Positions 13,301-25,239 of a DNA stretch of 64,000 bases are shown here, piece after piece. The stretch's first letter is position 1; every line of letters starts with the position of its first letter. Below the pieces are notes generated by a model. That model ran no database searches and was not told the origin of the DNA. It saw only the letters and a list, made by a program, of their open reading frames with translations. Origin of the DNA: Opisthocomus hoazin (lineage: Eukaryota; Chordata; Aves; Opisthocomiformes; Opisthocomidae); the NCBI RefSeq assembly GCF_030867145.1, contig NC_134427.1, positions 17,941,001-18,005,000 of the forward strand, written 5' to 3'. The translations under genes and the position numbers were made by a program.

Positions 13301-16300
13301 ACAGCCTCTGGGAACATGTAGGGCCGTTTCTTCGGTGCTTTGGGTCGCTGGTGGGCGCGGATGGGTGCTGGAGGGGAAGGGAAGCGCTGTGTCTTCTTTC
13401 CCCGTGGATGCAATCACTGTTTGGTGGAACCCCAGGAGACTTTACAGCATTTATATAGATAGATGGAAAAGGTGGCAGAAAGGAGTTGGACAAGAAAGGA
13501 GGCAATACACACCCTTGGACCCTTTGGACCACCCTGTGGGGTGCTAAATACTAGGGGGGGGCTTTGTACAGCCTGAAGGGGAAGACCCTGCAAGCCACGG
13601 GGATCAGCATGGAGCAGACGCACGTGGCAAAGGAAATATTGCCATTGATTTTGAGAGGCTCAATCAAGGCCAAAAAAGTTGTGCGTTAAGATGAGTTTTG
13701 TTTGCCGTAGCGTTGCATTGATTTGTCCTGTACCAGCACCGCTCTGCAAAGGAGCGGGACGCGTCCCCACAGGGCCACTTGCAGTATCAGATCTATACTG
13801 TGTGCAGTTGGGGAGTAACTTATCTGTGAAATCAGCTGCCTAAAGGACAGCTGGCTTTGCCACTGCTTTTTCTGGCTGTATGTTCTTTCATGATAAAAAA
13901 ATGAGCTTCACTTACCCTTCCCAGCAGTGGCTAGCACAAATTTAATTTGATATATGTAAGTGAGGACGGGGCAGCAGCAGTAAGACCAGAGCTTAGGAGC
14001 TTTTGGAAGCTATTAAATAACTGGGTTTAACAATGATTAAAAATAACTCCGTTTCCTTCCCGGGGGTGAGGGTTTGAACTTTCCTTCCCCCCGGAGCGCT
14101 GCCGGGGCTCGCAGGCAGGTGGTGGAGGATGGAGCTGATCCCTGTGGCTGCGAAGAGCCGATGAAAGGAAATGGAAATTGGGGTTTCCTCGATGAGAGCG
14201 GGGGCTCAGCTACACCTTCCTGCAGGAAAGGGGAATCCGGGCTGGGGGTGGAAAAGACCGCTGAGTCCCCGCTGCACAGTCCAGGTGGAAACAAGCCGCG
14301 TTTGGTTCTCCCAAGGGACAGGCAAGTGGGACCAAGGGCCCGCCGTTGCCTGTGGTTGACTGCGCTTAGCTTCCCCCATGGCAAACCCCCAGTGACTCGC
14401 CCGTGTGAGCCTGGATTTTGTAGGAAGACACCAACATAGGCTGTTAGCATGAAGCAGCAGCCCGAGGCATGGTTCATCTTAAGACAGCTTGTTTCCACTG
14501 CTTAAACCAAACTACTAAACCACAGCAAAAGTAAAACCTTCTATCTGGGGGTTTGCATGACAAAGTGGGGCGGTTAGGTGTGTTTTTGATGGTCTGTTTT
14601 ATTCATTTGTTGATGGTTCATGATGAAATGGGAATAAGGATTACATCATGCATGTTCCCCTCTCTGGTTTAACCGGCTCTTCTCACGGTAATGCCTACCA
14701 CTGCCGCTCTGCAAGGAGCAGAGATGTTCTTTTGCACGTTAATGTGATAAACGTGACCATCTTTCAGTGGTTTGGTGTTACAGGGGCTGGAGGTTTTGCC
14801 CCACTGCATTCATTGTGGTGTTTCTCTTTCACATGCTCGTAGGAGAGGCAAATGCTAGAAGTCAAAACCAAACCGTAAAGCTCATTTTTAAAGACAGTGT
14901 GAAGAGTAAATAATCCTGACCCAAAAGTGACCTGCATGACATCTTACCCTGGGCATGGCCCTCTTGGTTTTGAGCCAGACAAACCAGCTTTACTGGGCTG
15001 CGTCCTGTGGTGGAGGGCAACCTGCGTGTCTAACTGAGCACCAGGTCACCCTTGGCACTGACGGGGATGTCCAAGCAAGGCAAGTGTCAGAGAGCAAGGC
15101 AGTGGCTGTGTGAGCGGGCAGACCACCCATCTGCCGTTGTGGTGAGAGCAGGAGATGGCTGGGGTGAGATGGGTGATAGGGATGATATGGCAGGATGGTA
15201 TTTCAGGCGGCAACCTCACTGTGTTTCCACCTCTGTGCCCCCTGCATCGCTGGGAGCTGCCGGCATCCCAGGCTGCGCGTGGCCCTGCTCTGTCGTGGGA
15301 GTGATGTGGCGAGGGGGATGGTCCATGGGGAGTCCATCGCTATAATAGCTGATGGTGAAAAAGCCTCAGTGCGAGGGGGTGAGGAGGAGCCCATGCTCAT
15401 GAGATGTGCTGCTCTGCACTGTCCCTGGGGCTACCCATCACTCATTGGGCTGGGGCAGCAGTCAGAGCTGGTCCCTGGCTCCGCCGACACCTCAACCTGA
15501 CCCATGGCACCATTTCACAGCCTTCTCTTCTCTACCCTGGCTGTGACTACTCCTCCCCTGAAATCTCTCCCTCTTCATCCTACTAACCCAGTGCAGCCAC
15601 AAGTGAGGGCATCCTGGGACAGCGGCTGAGCAGGCGCTGGTTTGTCCTGGGGCAGAGCTGAGTTTGCTTCTGATGTTCAAAAGCCTTCTGGTTGTTCCCT
15701 GTGTATCCTTGAGTATTTGGCTTTGTGGTACACAGGCGACGTCACAGGCAGGGACGCATGGGGCCAGTGCTGTCTCCTCGCTGCCTTCCCTCCTCCTCCT
15801 CCTGCATGCAGGAGAAAGGCATGAGCAGGCAGCAGATGTGCAGGGGGGCCAGGGCATGGCATGTCCAGGGCGAGTGCCACATGCCACAACTGCCCTTGGC
15901 CTTCCCAGGGGTGAGCTGGTTGGTTTTTTCTGGCTATGACCTCACCCTGCCACGGTCCAGGCACCTGCTGGGTCCCCCAGCCGTAGCGGTGGCAGCCGTG
16001 ACCCCCCCCCCCCCTTCTTCCTCAAGCTTCCCCACCGCAGGCTTAGTCACGGACAAGGCTTTATTTTAGCTGGCTTGAAGGGGGCTGCTGTGCTTGTGAC
16101 TCTGCATGGAAGGTAGAAATATGGACATGGGTGTTAGAGTGCCCCAGCTCCTGTCTCCCACATTTTGGCCTGGGTCAGCCAAGGCCACCGGGCCAGGCTT
16201 GGGTTTCCAGCCAGTCTCCAGGCTGAGCCAGGGCTCCATTGTAAAGCCTGCGTCCCCTCATCTCCTCTTTAATATTTATGTCCACGCTGCAGATGTTAGA

Positions 16301-19300
16301 AATAATTCCAATCGATAAAATAGTTCAACAAAACCGATCAATAAAACATTATAAAAAGCAGTGAAAAATGGAGGAGAGATCCACCGGCTGTAAAACGCTG
16401 CTGCTGCACGCAGCGTTTCTGGACAAGGAGCACGAATTGCTGGTGGTTTCCAAAATCCCCCTGTTCCCGTGGGATGAGGAATAGGAGCATTTAACATCTC
16501 CAGCTGCTGGGATGGGGTGTGTAGGGCTGTAACGTCATCAGTGGGGCATACAGGCTCTCTTCTAAAAATGAAAACCATTAGCAAAATGTCTTGGTTGTGG
16601 GCCCGGAGCAATGGAAGAGCCTGAGCAGAGGCTCGCAGTCTCCAAAGCATCTCCTCAGCACCCTCCTGCCTGCCAGGGCTGAGGGTGGGGAGGGAGTGCA
16701 GGGCTTGCTGGCGGTGGTCTGGGGGTCTGGTCTGAGGGTCACTGATGCTCGGACAGGAGGGTGAGGTGCCGGGGTGGCAGCAGGGACTGCGGTGCCAAGG
16801 GCTGGGTGAGCATGTTGCTGGTGCAGCCGGGTCACTGCAAAGCCAGCCCTGTGCCGTGTTGAGCGTTGAGGGCTGGAGATAACCCAGATGACTGGGCGAA
16901 AGCACAAAGCCATTCCTCGGGGTCCGGCTAACCTTTCCGTCTGTTTAATTGTGAGAAAGTGGCCAGTGAAACCTTGAGTTCCTAAAGCAGGGAACATCAG
17001 AGCGCTCTGCAGAACCCGTGTTACCGCTTCAGCCACCCATGTTATTCTTCCTTTGCCTAATTAAAGCCTAGGAAACATCAGCTGTGATAGTTCTGCAAAG
17101 AGGAAGAGCTACCACAGATCACTTCCTCGTCAAAGGCAATGGTTCCATGTCTGTATTTTTTTTGTTTCAGTCTGCAGCTGAAGATGGGTAAGCGACGGGC
17201 ACCAGCTGCCCCTGGGCCCAGCCTCGGGGCGAAGGCGGGTGCGAGGTGCCTCTTGCTAAGGAGCAGGCAGCACGCCCTCGCCCGAAGCTCAAACTTCGTG
17301 ATGCTCTCTGCTCTGGGAGGATGGAGAGAGTTTAATTCAGCAGCTCAAAGCCTGGCGCAGTGCAAGCCAGGCTGAGCGCTGCGTGCGAGGCGGTGGAGGG
17401 AGGGAGCCGGGAGCTGAGGCCGCGGATTTGCAGACCCTGGATTGGCAAGTGAGCAGGTAAAACAGAAAGCGGAGCAATTACTGTGCGGTGGTTGAGATGG
17501 GTGCTGGGCGCACCGCAGTGAGCAGCTGCTTGATTGTAGAGCCATGGCACCCTCAGCCACGCTCTGTGGGAGCCCTTCGTCTCGGTAATTACTGACTCCA
17601 GAGCATAATTTCCACACGTCTTCTTATTGCTTCAACTCCTTTTTCCTGCAACTGATTTACCCAGGGACCAAAACTCGTCCAGAAAACCAGCTGGACTTTG
17701 TGAGAGACACGGGACAGTGCGAAGAGCTGGGGCTGGGCTCTCCCACCACACCAAGCGCCAAGTTCAGGTGTTGGCTGTGGGGAAACCTGGGGGAGAAGCA
17801 GGGCTGGGAGGGAGCAGCCCCCTGCCCTTGCTGCCCCACTCCCCTGGGGCTGGGCTGCGGGCTGCCAGGGCTGGAGGGAAGCTGCTTCTCTGTCCTGCTT
17901 TATTGCCTTGGACGGCCCAAACGAAGGTTCACCCTGGTTCCTGCCCGTCCGGTGGGGCTGGGCAGCATTTGGTGTGGCTCCAGGAATGGTGGAGTGGTGC
18001 AGCGGCTGGGGTCGCTTGGCGCTCTGACTCACGCTGGTGTGAACGGCTCCCTTGCCTCCTGCTTTCAGGCCAGAGAAATGTTAGTTGGCACGCTACTTGC
18101 AGAGAGTTTCTTGTTTTGAGAAGCTTTTCTTTTCCAGAATAAAAAAAGAAAGAAAAAGAGAAAGAGGCAGGTGGGCTGAGCAGTGACCCTCACCATCATT
18201 ACACAGGGGCCAGTTGCCCAAAACAGTATTTCAGAAGCATGGGGAAGGGCAAAACATGGGCAAAACATAGGCAAAACCCTATGCGTGCATGCGGTGCATT
18301 TGGTTGAAGTCCCACCAGCTGCTCCGTGAGCTCCTGGCACCTGTGGGGACCCCCTGAGCACAGCATCTCCGGGGGCTCGGGCTTGGGTGCCCGGTGCCGC
18401 TCACACACCAGCAAAGAGCCTGGAGGAGGCTGAACTGGAACCAACCCTTTCCCCAGGACTCGCTGAGGTCTGCAGGCAGTGGGAGTGCCTCACCTCGCTT
18501 AGGGTGCCTGCTGGGCTCAGGCTCCCGGTGTTAGATATATGTATTTATATCACCGGTGTAGAGCGAGCAGTGCTCGGCTCTACGGGAGCGTTGTAAATAT
18601 GAGCTTTTCCCTGTCACCTGCACTCGTCTGGAGTTTCGAGCACTCGGTGCTACCCGGAGTATTTAACAGCACTCGGGCTCTGACTAATGGCTACAGATGC
18701 ACATAAGATAGAAAGATTAGCAGTTCAGCTGTCTGATTAATATGTAAATGTACCCAGTTATGTGTGAGTGCTCTTAATGAAGTACCTCACACTTCTGCCT
18801 CCATGTATCAAAGGTGATTGATGGAAAAAGCACTTTCGGTGCCTGCTGGAAAGCGTAAAAGTTGTTTTTGTCTATATCTTTCCTTTAAAAAAAAATCTGT
18901 AGACCTAGGGCTGAGATTTCCTAAGGGAGAAAAAACAACCCCGTCTGAGTTTAATCTGAACTAATCCAAATTGTTGGCCACGCTCCTGCAGTATCTGTAA
19001 ATTCTCAGATAGCAATAATCCATCAGGATCTTGTACAACAATCCACATGGTATCTTAAATAAACCTTCCCTTTGGCTGTAGCTTGCAGCTGACACCTCCT
19101 GTAAATTATTTGATGATACTTTATATGAAGGGCTGTAGGCTGGAATGAATGTTGTGGTGCACGCAGGAGGCCCCAGCCCGGGGGAAGATGCTCCTGCGTG
19201 GCTGCTGCCATCCTGCTCCCATCACGATGCAGCCGGCGAGCGGTGGCTTCAGCCGGGCTGCGCAGGGCAGCCGTGCGGCTCGAAAAAAACAAATAAAAAT

Positions 19301-22300
19301 CCCGAGGCGTCAATGGATTTGTGGAATGCAAAGGGCTTCCCAGCCAGGGAAGAAGAGAGCTCAGAGCTGCGGCACAGGGGGACGATGGCTGCGCCCGGGG
19401 CAAGGGGCTGTTGCCCTCGGTGTGTGTGCCGTCCCTGTGCCACCGACGGGCACAGCAGGGCTCAGGGTGACCCTCCGCCGGCAGCCCTGTGACGTGCCTT
19501 TCCCTGGTGCGGAGGGCAGCCCTGGAAACACCCCCTGAGCACACCACCGTGAGTCACATCAGGCTTTCATCCTGCCCCTAAAAACCGCTGTCTGTGTTTC
19601 AAGATCACTCGCTGCAAAATACAGACCATTACGCTGCGACTGCTTGTGGGGCGAGGGGGAAGTTTTGCAGAGGCAGTAAAATTTGGTGCGATGCTGCAAG
19701 CTAAGCACTGTGTAACGTCTGCTCCCCGGGATGGGAGATGTAAAGCGCTCGATTGCTGCAAGATCTCACACAGATGAAATTCACTGCAGCGCGTGGCTGT
19801 CAAAGGAGTTTAAAATATTCAAATGCTGTTATAGCTCTCCTTTGGTTCATCCTGCTCGCTCCGGCAGGCATCTCAGGAGCTCAAGGCACACAGCATTTTC
19901 CCCTCCTCTTGAGGCTATGGGGACTAGCAGCCTGTCCCCCCTGGCAAAGCCAGGCTGGGTGGGAGCCCTGTTCGGTGACCCAGGCCCAGCAGCTCTCCCT
20001 GTAACGCGTCCCGCCGTGCTGCATCCTTGCCGTGGTATCTTGGGGCTTGCTGAGGCTGTAACGGCTTTGTCCGAAATTTTTCATGCCTCTCGCCGGGTTT
20101 TTTTGGTGTTGGTTTTAAACAGCCAGACCTTTTCTAAGGGCAGGGGTTGGAGCGGTGTGAAGTTTCCTTATTAAAAATATTTGCTGATGTTTTTTCCGTA
20201 AACAGAAACGTCGTCTTGGTTGGTGCGCGAAGGAAGGGGGAGCGACAAGGCAGAAAGGTGGCCAGTCACAGTGCTGCCAGCAGCAACACAACCCTCTGCC
20301 ACGTACCCGCAGTGCTCTGGGCTGGCTTCAGCTCCGGAGAGGAGATGTGGGGTGCAGTTCCCCTTGTGTTGGCTTGCCCTAGAGCCCCGTGACGGGTGCG
20401 AGGGCTGCAGGGGCACCCACGGCTCCAGCCTGGGCAGCTCGCTGCTGGCGGGTGCCAGCCCTGGACCGCCTTTGGGCATTGCCCCATCGATAAGAGCCGT
20501 TGCTGGCTCTCAAGTTCTTTTTTGCCATCATCTTTACTGGCAATCATTCTCATATTTTTTTTCCCCTAAATGTAGCAACCCGGGTGCGCGCTCTGGCATT
20601 TAAAGTGTTTCGTTTTTTTTTTTTTTCCAGTTTCTCTGATGCAGGAGAATCTGCTACCATAGGTAATTGTTTATTGCATTCTGGATGACAAATTGGTTTA
20701 AGATAATTATTAGACTGATGTTTAAAGCTTTCAATGCAAATCAATGCAATTAAACATGAAATAATACTTCATAATTCATACAGAGAAAGATCTCTGTCTG
20801 CAGCTAATGTTTCAGAAGAAAATGGTATATGAGAATTGTTCAGTCCCTGTTAGACCAGAGTCCGGCAAATGGGTGCTGAACCGGGACTCTAACGCTGCTG
20901 TTTCTCTCCCTTGATGTCCCACAGGTTTTCCTGGTCATTCTCTTTTGCTCACTGTTTCTGTAGTAAAATACAGCTGTTCCTGCAGTGCTCCCCACGGCCT
21001 CCGTCAGGAATCCCATGCTCCCTCGGACGTGCTTTGCAGCGTTAGCGTTGCGCTAATGCCCCCACTGTGGAGGAAGGGGTGTCCTTGGCCAGCCCAGAGA
21101 GGGGAAAGCTGGCAGCACATGAGCAGGTTCCCAGCACCGACCCGAAATGCTGAGCGGCTGAGACACCCTTCTCCTGTTTCTCCATGACAGCAGAAAGAGT
21201 GGTTGGCTTCAGCATCTTGTTCCAGACTTCCATCATCCTCCTGCTCTAAGTTCCCTGAGCTGCCTTCTCTTCCCACGCTTCCATGAAAGGTAGGTACGAG
21301 AGTGAATCAGCGGTCGTTTGGGTTGTGTTCCCTGCGAGCTGGTCTGCTCTCCTGCTGGAAGATGTTTAACAGTTCACAAAGTGCAAAATAGTCAAAAAGT
21401 GTTGATCTCCCAGACAGACTGGGTAAAAACATAGCGAAGGATACAGCCCTCCTTTGAAAGACTGAGGAGTCACCTGGTCCATCCCCCCCTCACACGATGA
21501 GCCAGTGTTTGTAACGGGCGCAAGACACCCAGAGTCCTGGGTCATTTGTTCCTGCCCAGGAGGATTCAGTTTCACATCCCTTGTCTTTGGAGACGTCCCT
21601 CCCTCGCTGCCAGGCTCTGGGCTCCTCTGGGCACGAGCATTCGCCCTGCTCCCATCCAAGCCACCGCAGTCAGCGGCAGGAGGAGGTTCGCTGGGTTGGG
21701 AGGGGATGACCATGGCTGGTGGGCTCTGGCTGTGCTGGAAGAACAGCAGTCTGGGTCCTGACTTCTATGTGTAACATTATTTATAGATTTTTTTTTTTAC
21801 CCAAGGACTATTTGGTGGTTTTGAAACTGAAAAATTCTCACTGTAGACTGAACTTTAGGCACTTCAGAAAAGTTGGTCACTCCTTTATTAAATGTTATTG
21901 TAGCTCACAGACCTAATATATATATATGTTTCTCTCTATATAAATATGGATGTAGTATATTCACTTCGCTGTCATGTAACAGGTTACTCATGTATTAATA
22001 ATTACTAACAGCACAGATCATAGATCCTTCTGTGTGGAGAGTGTCCAAGATTTCTGCAGTTTGTTCCTGTCTTAAGGCTTCAAATACTTTGATCCTACAT
22101 TACAAAACCAGGCTTAACATTGTTCAAGAGACATCTGGTGTTTCACAGCCAGGTTTCTTAATTTGATACTGGTTTAAAACTTGGCTGCTAAGCAAAGCCA
22201 GCCTCTGCGTCCCTTGCTAAGGGCCGGTGTTATGGGAGTGCATCGCAAAGTCCCAGAGCAACTTCATGTTGCATCCAACTTCGTTCTGTCATTTACATTC

Positions 22301-24529
22301 AGCCCTTTACAGCCATACCTGGATCTTTTATGGTAGAGTTTTTTTTTCTTTTTCAATTCTAAACCAATTTAAAGCCTTTTAATGGCAGTAAGTGTACACC
22401 TGATCTGCCATTTTCAAGCTGCAATTTATGTTGTCTCGCAGCGGCATTAATTCCAGCACCCGAGGCAGGAGAAGGGCTTACTGCCGTCACACTGATGAGC
22501 AGGAATGGATCTGTGCTATTTAATTAGGAGCAGCAGCCGCGTCCCGCAGAGCCGCTCGCACATTGCCCGGAGGCAGCCGAGCTCCAGCTGCCCCGCAAGG
22601 CACCATCCGGCCCTCGCCTTGCACCCACCCACAGCGGGCAGCGTCTCTCTGAGGGGGGAGCGCAGCCTGGCACGGGGCTCCCGGCCCCTTGCCAAGGCTC
22701 CTCGCTGGGTGCAGAGCTGTCAGATCAGCCTCTAGGGACGGACCCCACGGTTTTTGAACTGAGGTTCAGCTTGAGCGCCATCTCTTTTTGGGGATTCTAG
22801 AGATAATTTATAGCTGTGAGTTGGGGAAAAAAACGCACCCCACATTTTCCTTCCTGTAGGAGAGCATTGCTGGTTTTCCTGCTACAAATCGCTCTGGGTT
22901 TGAGGAAGAATTTTTCACAGTCCTGGTGAGTCCTGCTTGCTCCAAACCACCTGGGACAGCAAAATCATCACCATAGGAGGGACATTGACTATAAACTCTC
23001 CATATTTTCCAAAACCAGTGAAAAATTGTCAAGGATGAATGTGTACTGGCAATGGTCTTTGATCTATTTTTCAAGGGCAGAAATGAAAACCTACGTCTTG
23101 TGATATGGACATAAACCATCAGGAAACTTGAGCCTGTCAGAGGAGGTATAGTGCAGGATATTTTTCTTTTCCACTCTCTTCATCCCTGGCCTTGTACATG
23201 GGACAAACGCTTCTCATCAGCTTCTGGGACACTCCAGGGGAATGGAAAATACAAACGAGGAAAAGGCAGATAAAACTGGAACCAGCAGGACATGATCGAT
23301 ATAATTGCATATCATTTTGCATTTATGAGAACAATCATAACCCACTTATAGAAGCATCACATCAAGGTCTACCCTGTCAACAAATCAGTTTTAAGACCCT
23401 TCATTTTTTTTTTTCCCCAGAATAAGTCCTCTGCAGTTATTTCCTTTATAATCTAGGCCCATCCAATTTACTTACTGGGATTTACGGGCTGAAATTCAGC
23501 ATAGTTTTGTTATATCTGTCATGATGAAAGCCAGATAAAGAAACCTAGCCTTACTAAGTGGGACTGGAAACTGCGGGGTTAAGGGATAATGACGAGCGAT
23601 GAGCCTGACCCGGAGATGCAGGCAGTGGTCAGACACAGGCAGCTTCGCGGAGCGGGTCTGGTCTTTAATCATCCGGCTTAATTGCGCAGATTGCCGGCAA
23701 GCCCCCGCTGCTGGGAGAAACCAGTCCCCGACCCCTCCTCTTGAAACATTTCCTTGTCTAATTGTGGCTCCCAAACCTTAAATATTCGAGAAAATGGGTT
23801 TTCCTTCTGTATGGGAAGGAAAATGATACGAGCAGAGCTCAGTAATTTTCAGGATATATTGAGAAGAAAAGGCATTTATTTGGTCAGGTAGCAGCTCAAC
23901 TCTGCAGAAAAGCCATTGGTGATGCAGAAAAGGCACTCGATGCGTGCAGAAACATTCAATAAACGTGTCATGTATGGGGGGAAGAAGTTTCAGCTGTGAT
24001 CATGCCGCGGGATGGAGAGGCCCTGAGTGACCCCGCGCTTGCGGCACAGCACGGGCCACCACTGCATGCTCTGCACGAGCGGGTCTGGGGGACTGGACAC
24101 CAGTAAAGGCCCCGCAGCTCTGAACTGGTCGTACCAATTTTCAGTGGCGCTTGAGTTGTTGCGGTTGGGCAGCGTTGAAAGCAAGCTGCTGCTGTGCCAG
24201 GGTTTGAAACCCAGCTGGGGACGGCCCAGCTTGCCCCAGCACTGGACAAACATGTAGCAGCGCCTGCGAGGGTCTGACTAATGAAGGGTGGAGAGTTATT
24301 CCATCACTGTAGAGTTACAGAGAAGAACTGGATATCTTTTTAATGAGATTGCAAATGAGACTGCTAAAGGTAATAATGCTGTTGTAATTTACAGAGATAT
24401 TTAGTTCTCCAAAGCTATTGATTAAGGAATTAGAGTTATATAAAATTAATATAGTACATACTGAGTGGATTTCAAGCCAGTGGATTTACAAGCCTTACAA
24501 CACAGCTGCAAACAGGGGAGCAAGCGAGC
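10382..24529. other. Intergenic, GC-rich with AT-rich islands
   Basis: No coding exon was recognised. Features seen are a C13 tract at 16002-16014, a T-rich acceptor-like run at 20612-20630, and an AT-dinucleotide patch at 21915-21955. Several AT-rich, repeat-free islands (for example 18660-18790 and 22340-22450) stand out against GC-rich surroundings. The long open frames at 12438-13088 and 16276-16905 (both minus strand) look like chance. Confidence 0.55.
16002..16014. repeat. Poly(C) tract, C13
   Basis: This is an uninterrupted run of 13 C in GC-rich intergenic DNA, followed by a pyrimidine-rich stretch. Confidence 0.9.
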
Positions 24530-25239
24530 TTGTGTCCACCCAGCTCTGGTGGGGCTCAGGTCTTGCTCTTTTGTGGTTTAACATGTCTGTCAGTGGTTTT
24601 GGGGAGAAAACAGAACATTCATAGGCAACTTTAAACCAGAAGAAAGGTGAAGAATGAGTTAGTAAGTCACCGAGGCTGAGCATTTGGGCTTTGTGTCTTG
24701 GCACAAAAAACTTGTGCTTGTTTTTTAACAAGGTCAAACATCAAGCCCTGCATCCTGGAAGCCGGGGGACAGGCTGTGTTTGCAGGGCAGGGATTCCTGC
24801 CCAGACAGGGAGCCAGGGAACGACCAGGATATTGTGATGAATTAAAGCTCCTCATCCAGTACTGTAGCCTAAAGGTACAGGAATCATTTTGGTGGGATAA
24901 AGAGGACAATTGCAGCACTGGGAAGGAGATGCTGCTGTTTGTGTGCTGGATGGCACGTGAGTATTTCTGAAACGTGTGCCCGCTTCTGGGCACAAATTGA
25001 AGCATAGGAAGTTCTGTCTGAACATGAGAAAGAACTTCTTCCCTCTGAGGGTGACAGAGCCCTGGAACAGGCTGCCCAGGGAGGTTGTGGAGTCTCCTTC
25101 TCTGGAGATGTTCAAGACTCGCCTGGACAAGGTCCTCTGCAGCCTGCTGTAGGTGACCCTGCTTTGGCAGGGGGGTTGGACTAGATGACCCACAGAGGTC
25201 CCTTCCAACCCCGACCATTCTGTGATTCTGTGATTCTGG
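24530..25239 (+). mobile_element. CR1 LINE 3' fragment
   Basis: The clear part runs from about 24970 to 25239: CACAAATTGAAGCATAGGAA, AACAGGCTGCCCAGGGAGGT, GGGTTGGACTAGATGACCCA, and a tail with two ATTCTGTG repeats. Upstream, GTCAGTGGTTTTGGGGAGAA and TTAACAAGGTCAAACATCAA resemble the same element with gaps, so I extend the start to about 24530 with less certainty. The frame is broken throughout. Confidence 0.88.

Noticed and set aside
16276..16905. 209-codon minus-strand frame
   Set aside because: It overlaps another long frame in a different phase and its composition follows local GC content. No domain was recognised.
17157..17192. T-rich acceptor followed 17 bases later by a GTAAGC donor
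   Set aside because: The segment is too short for a normal exon and no flanking exons were found.
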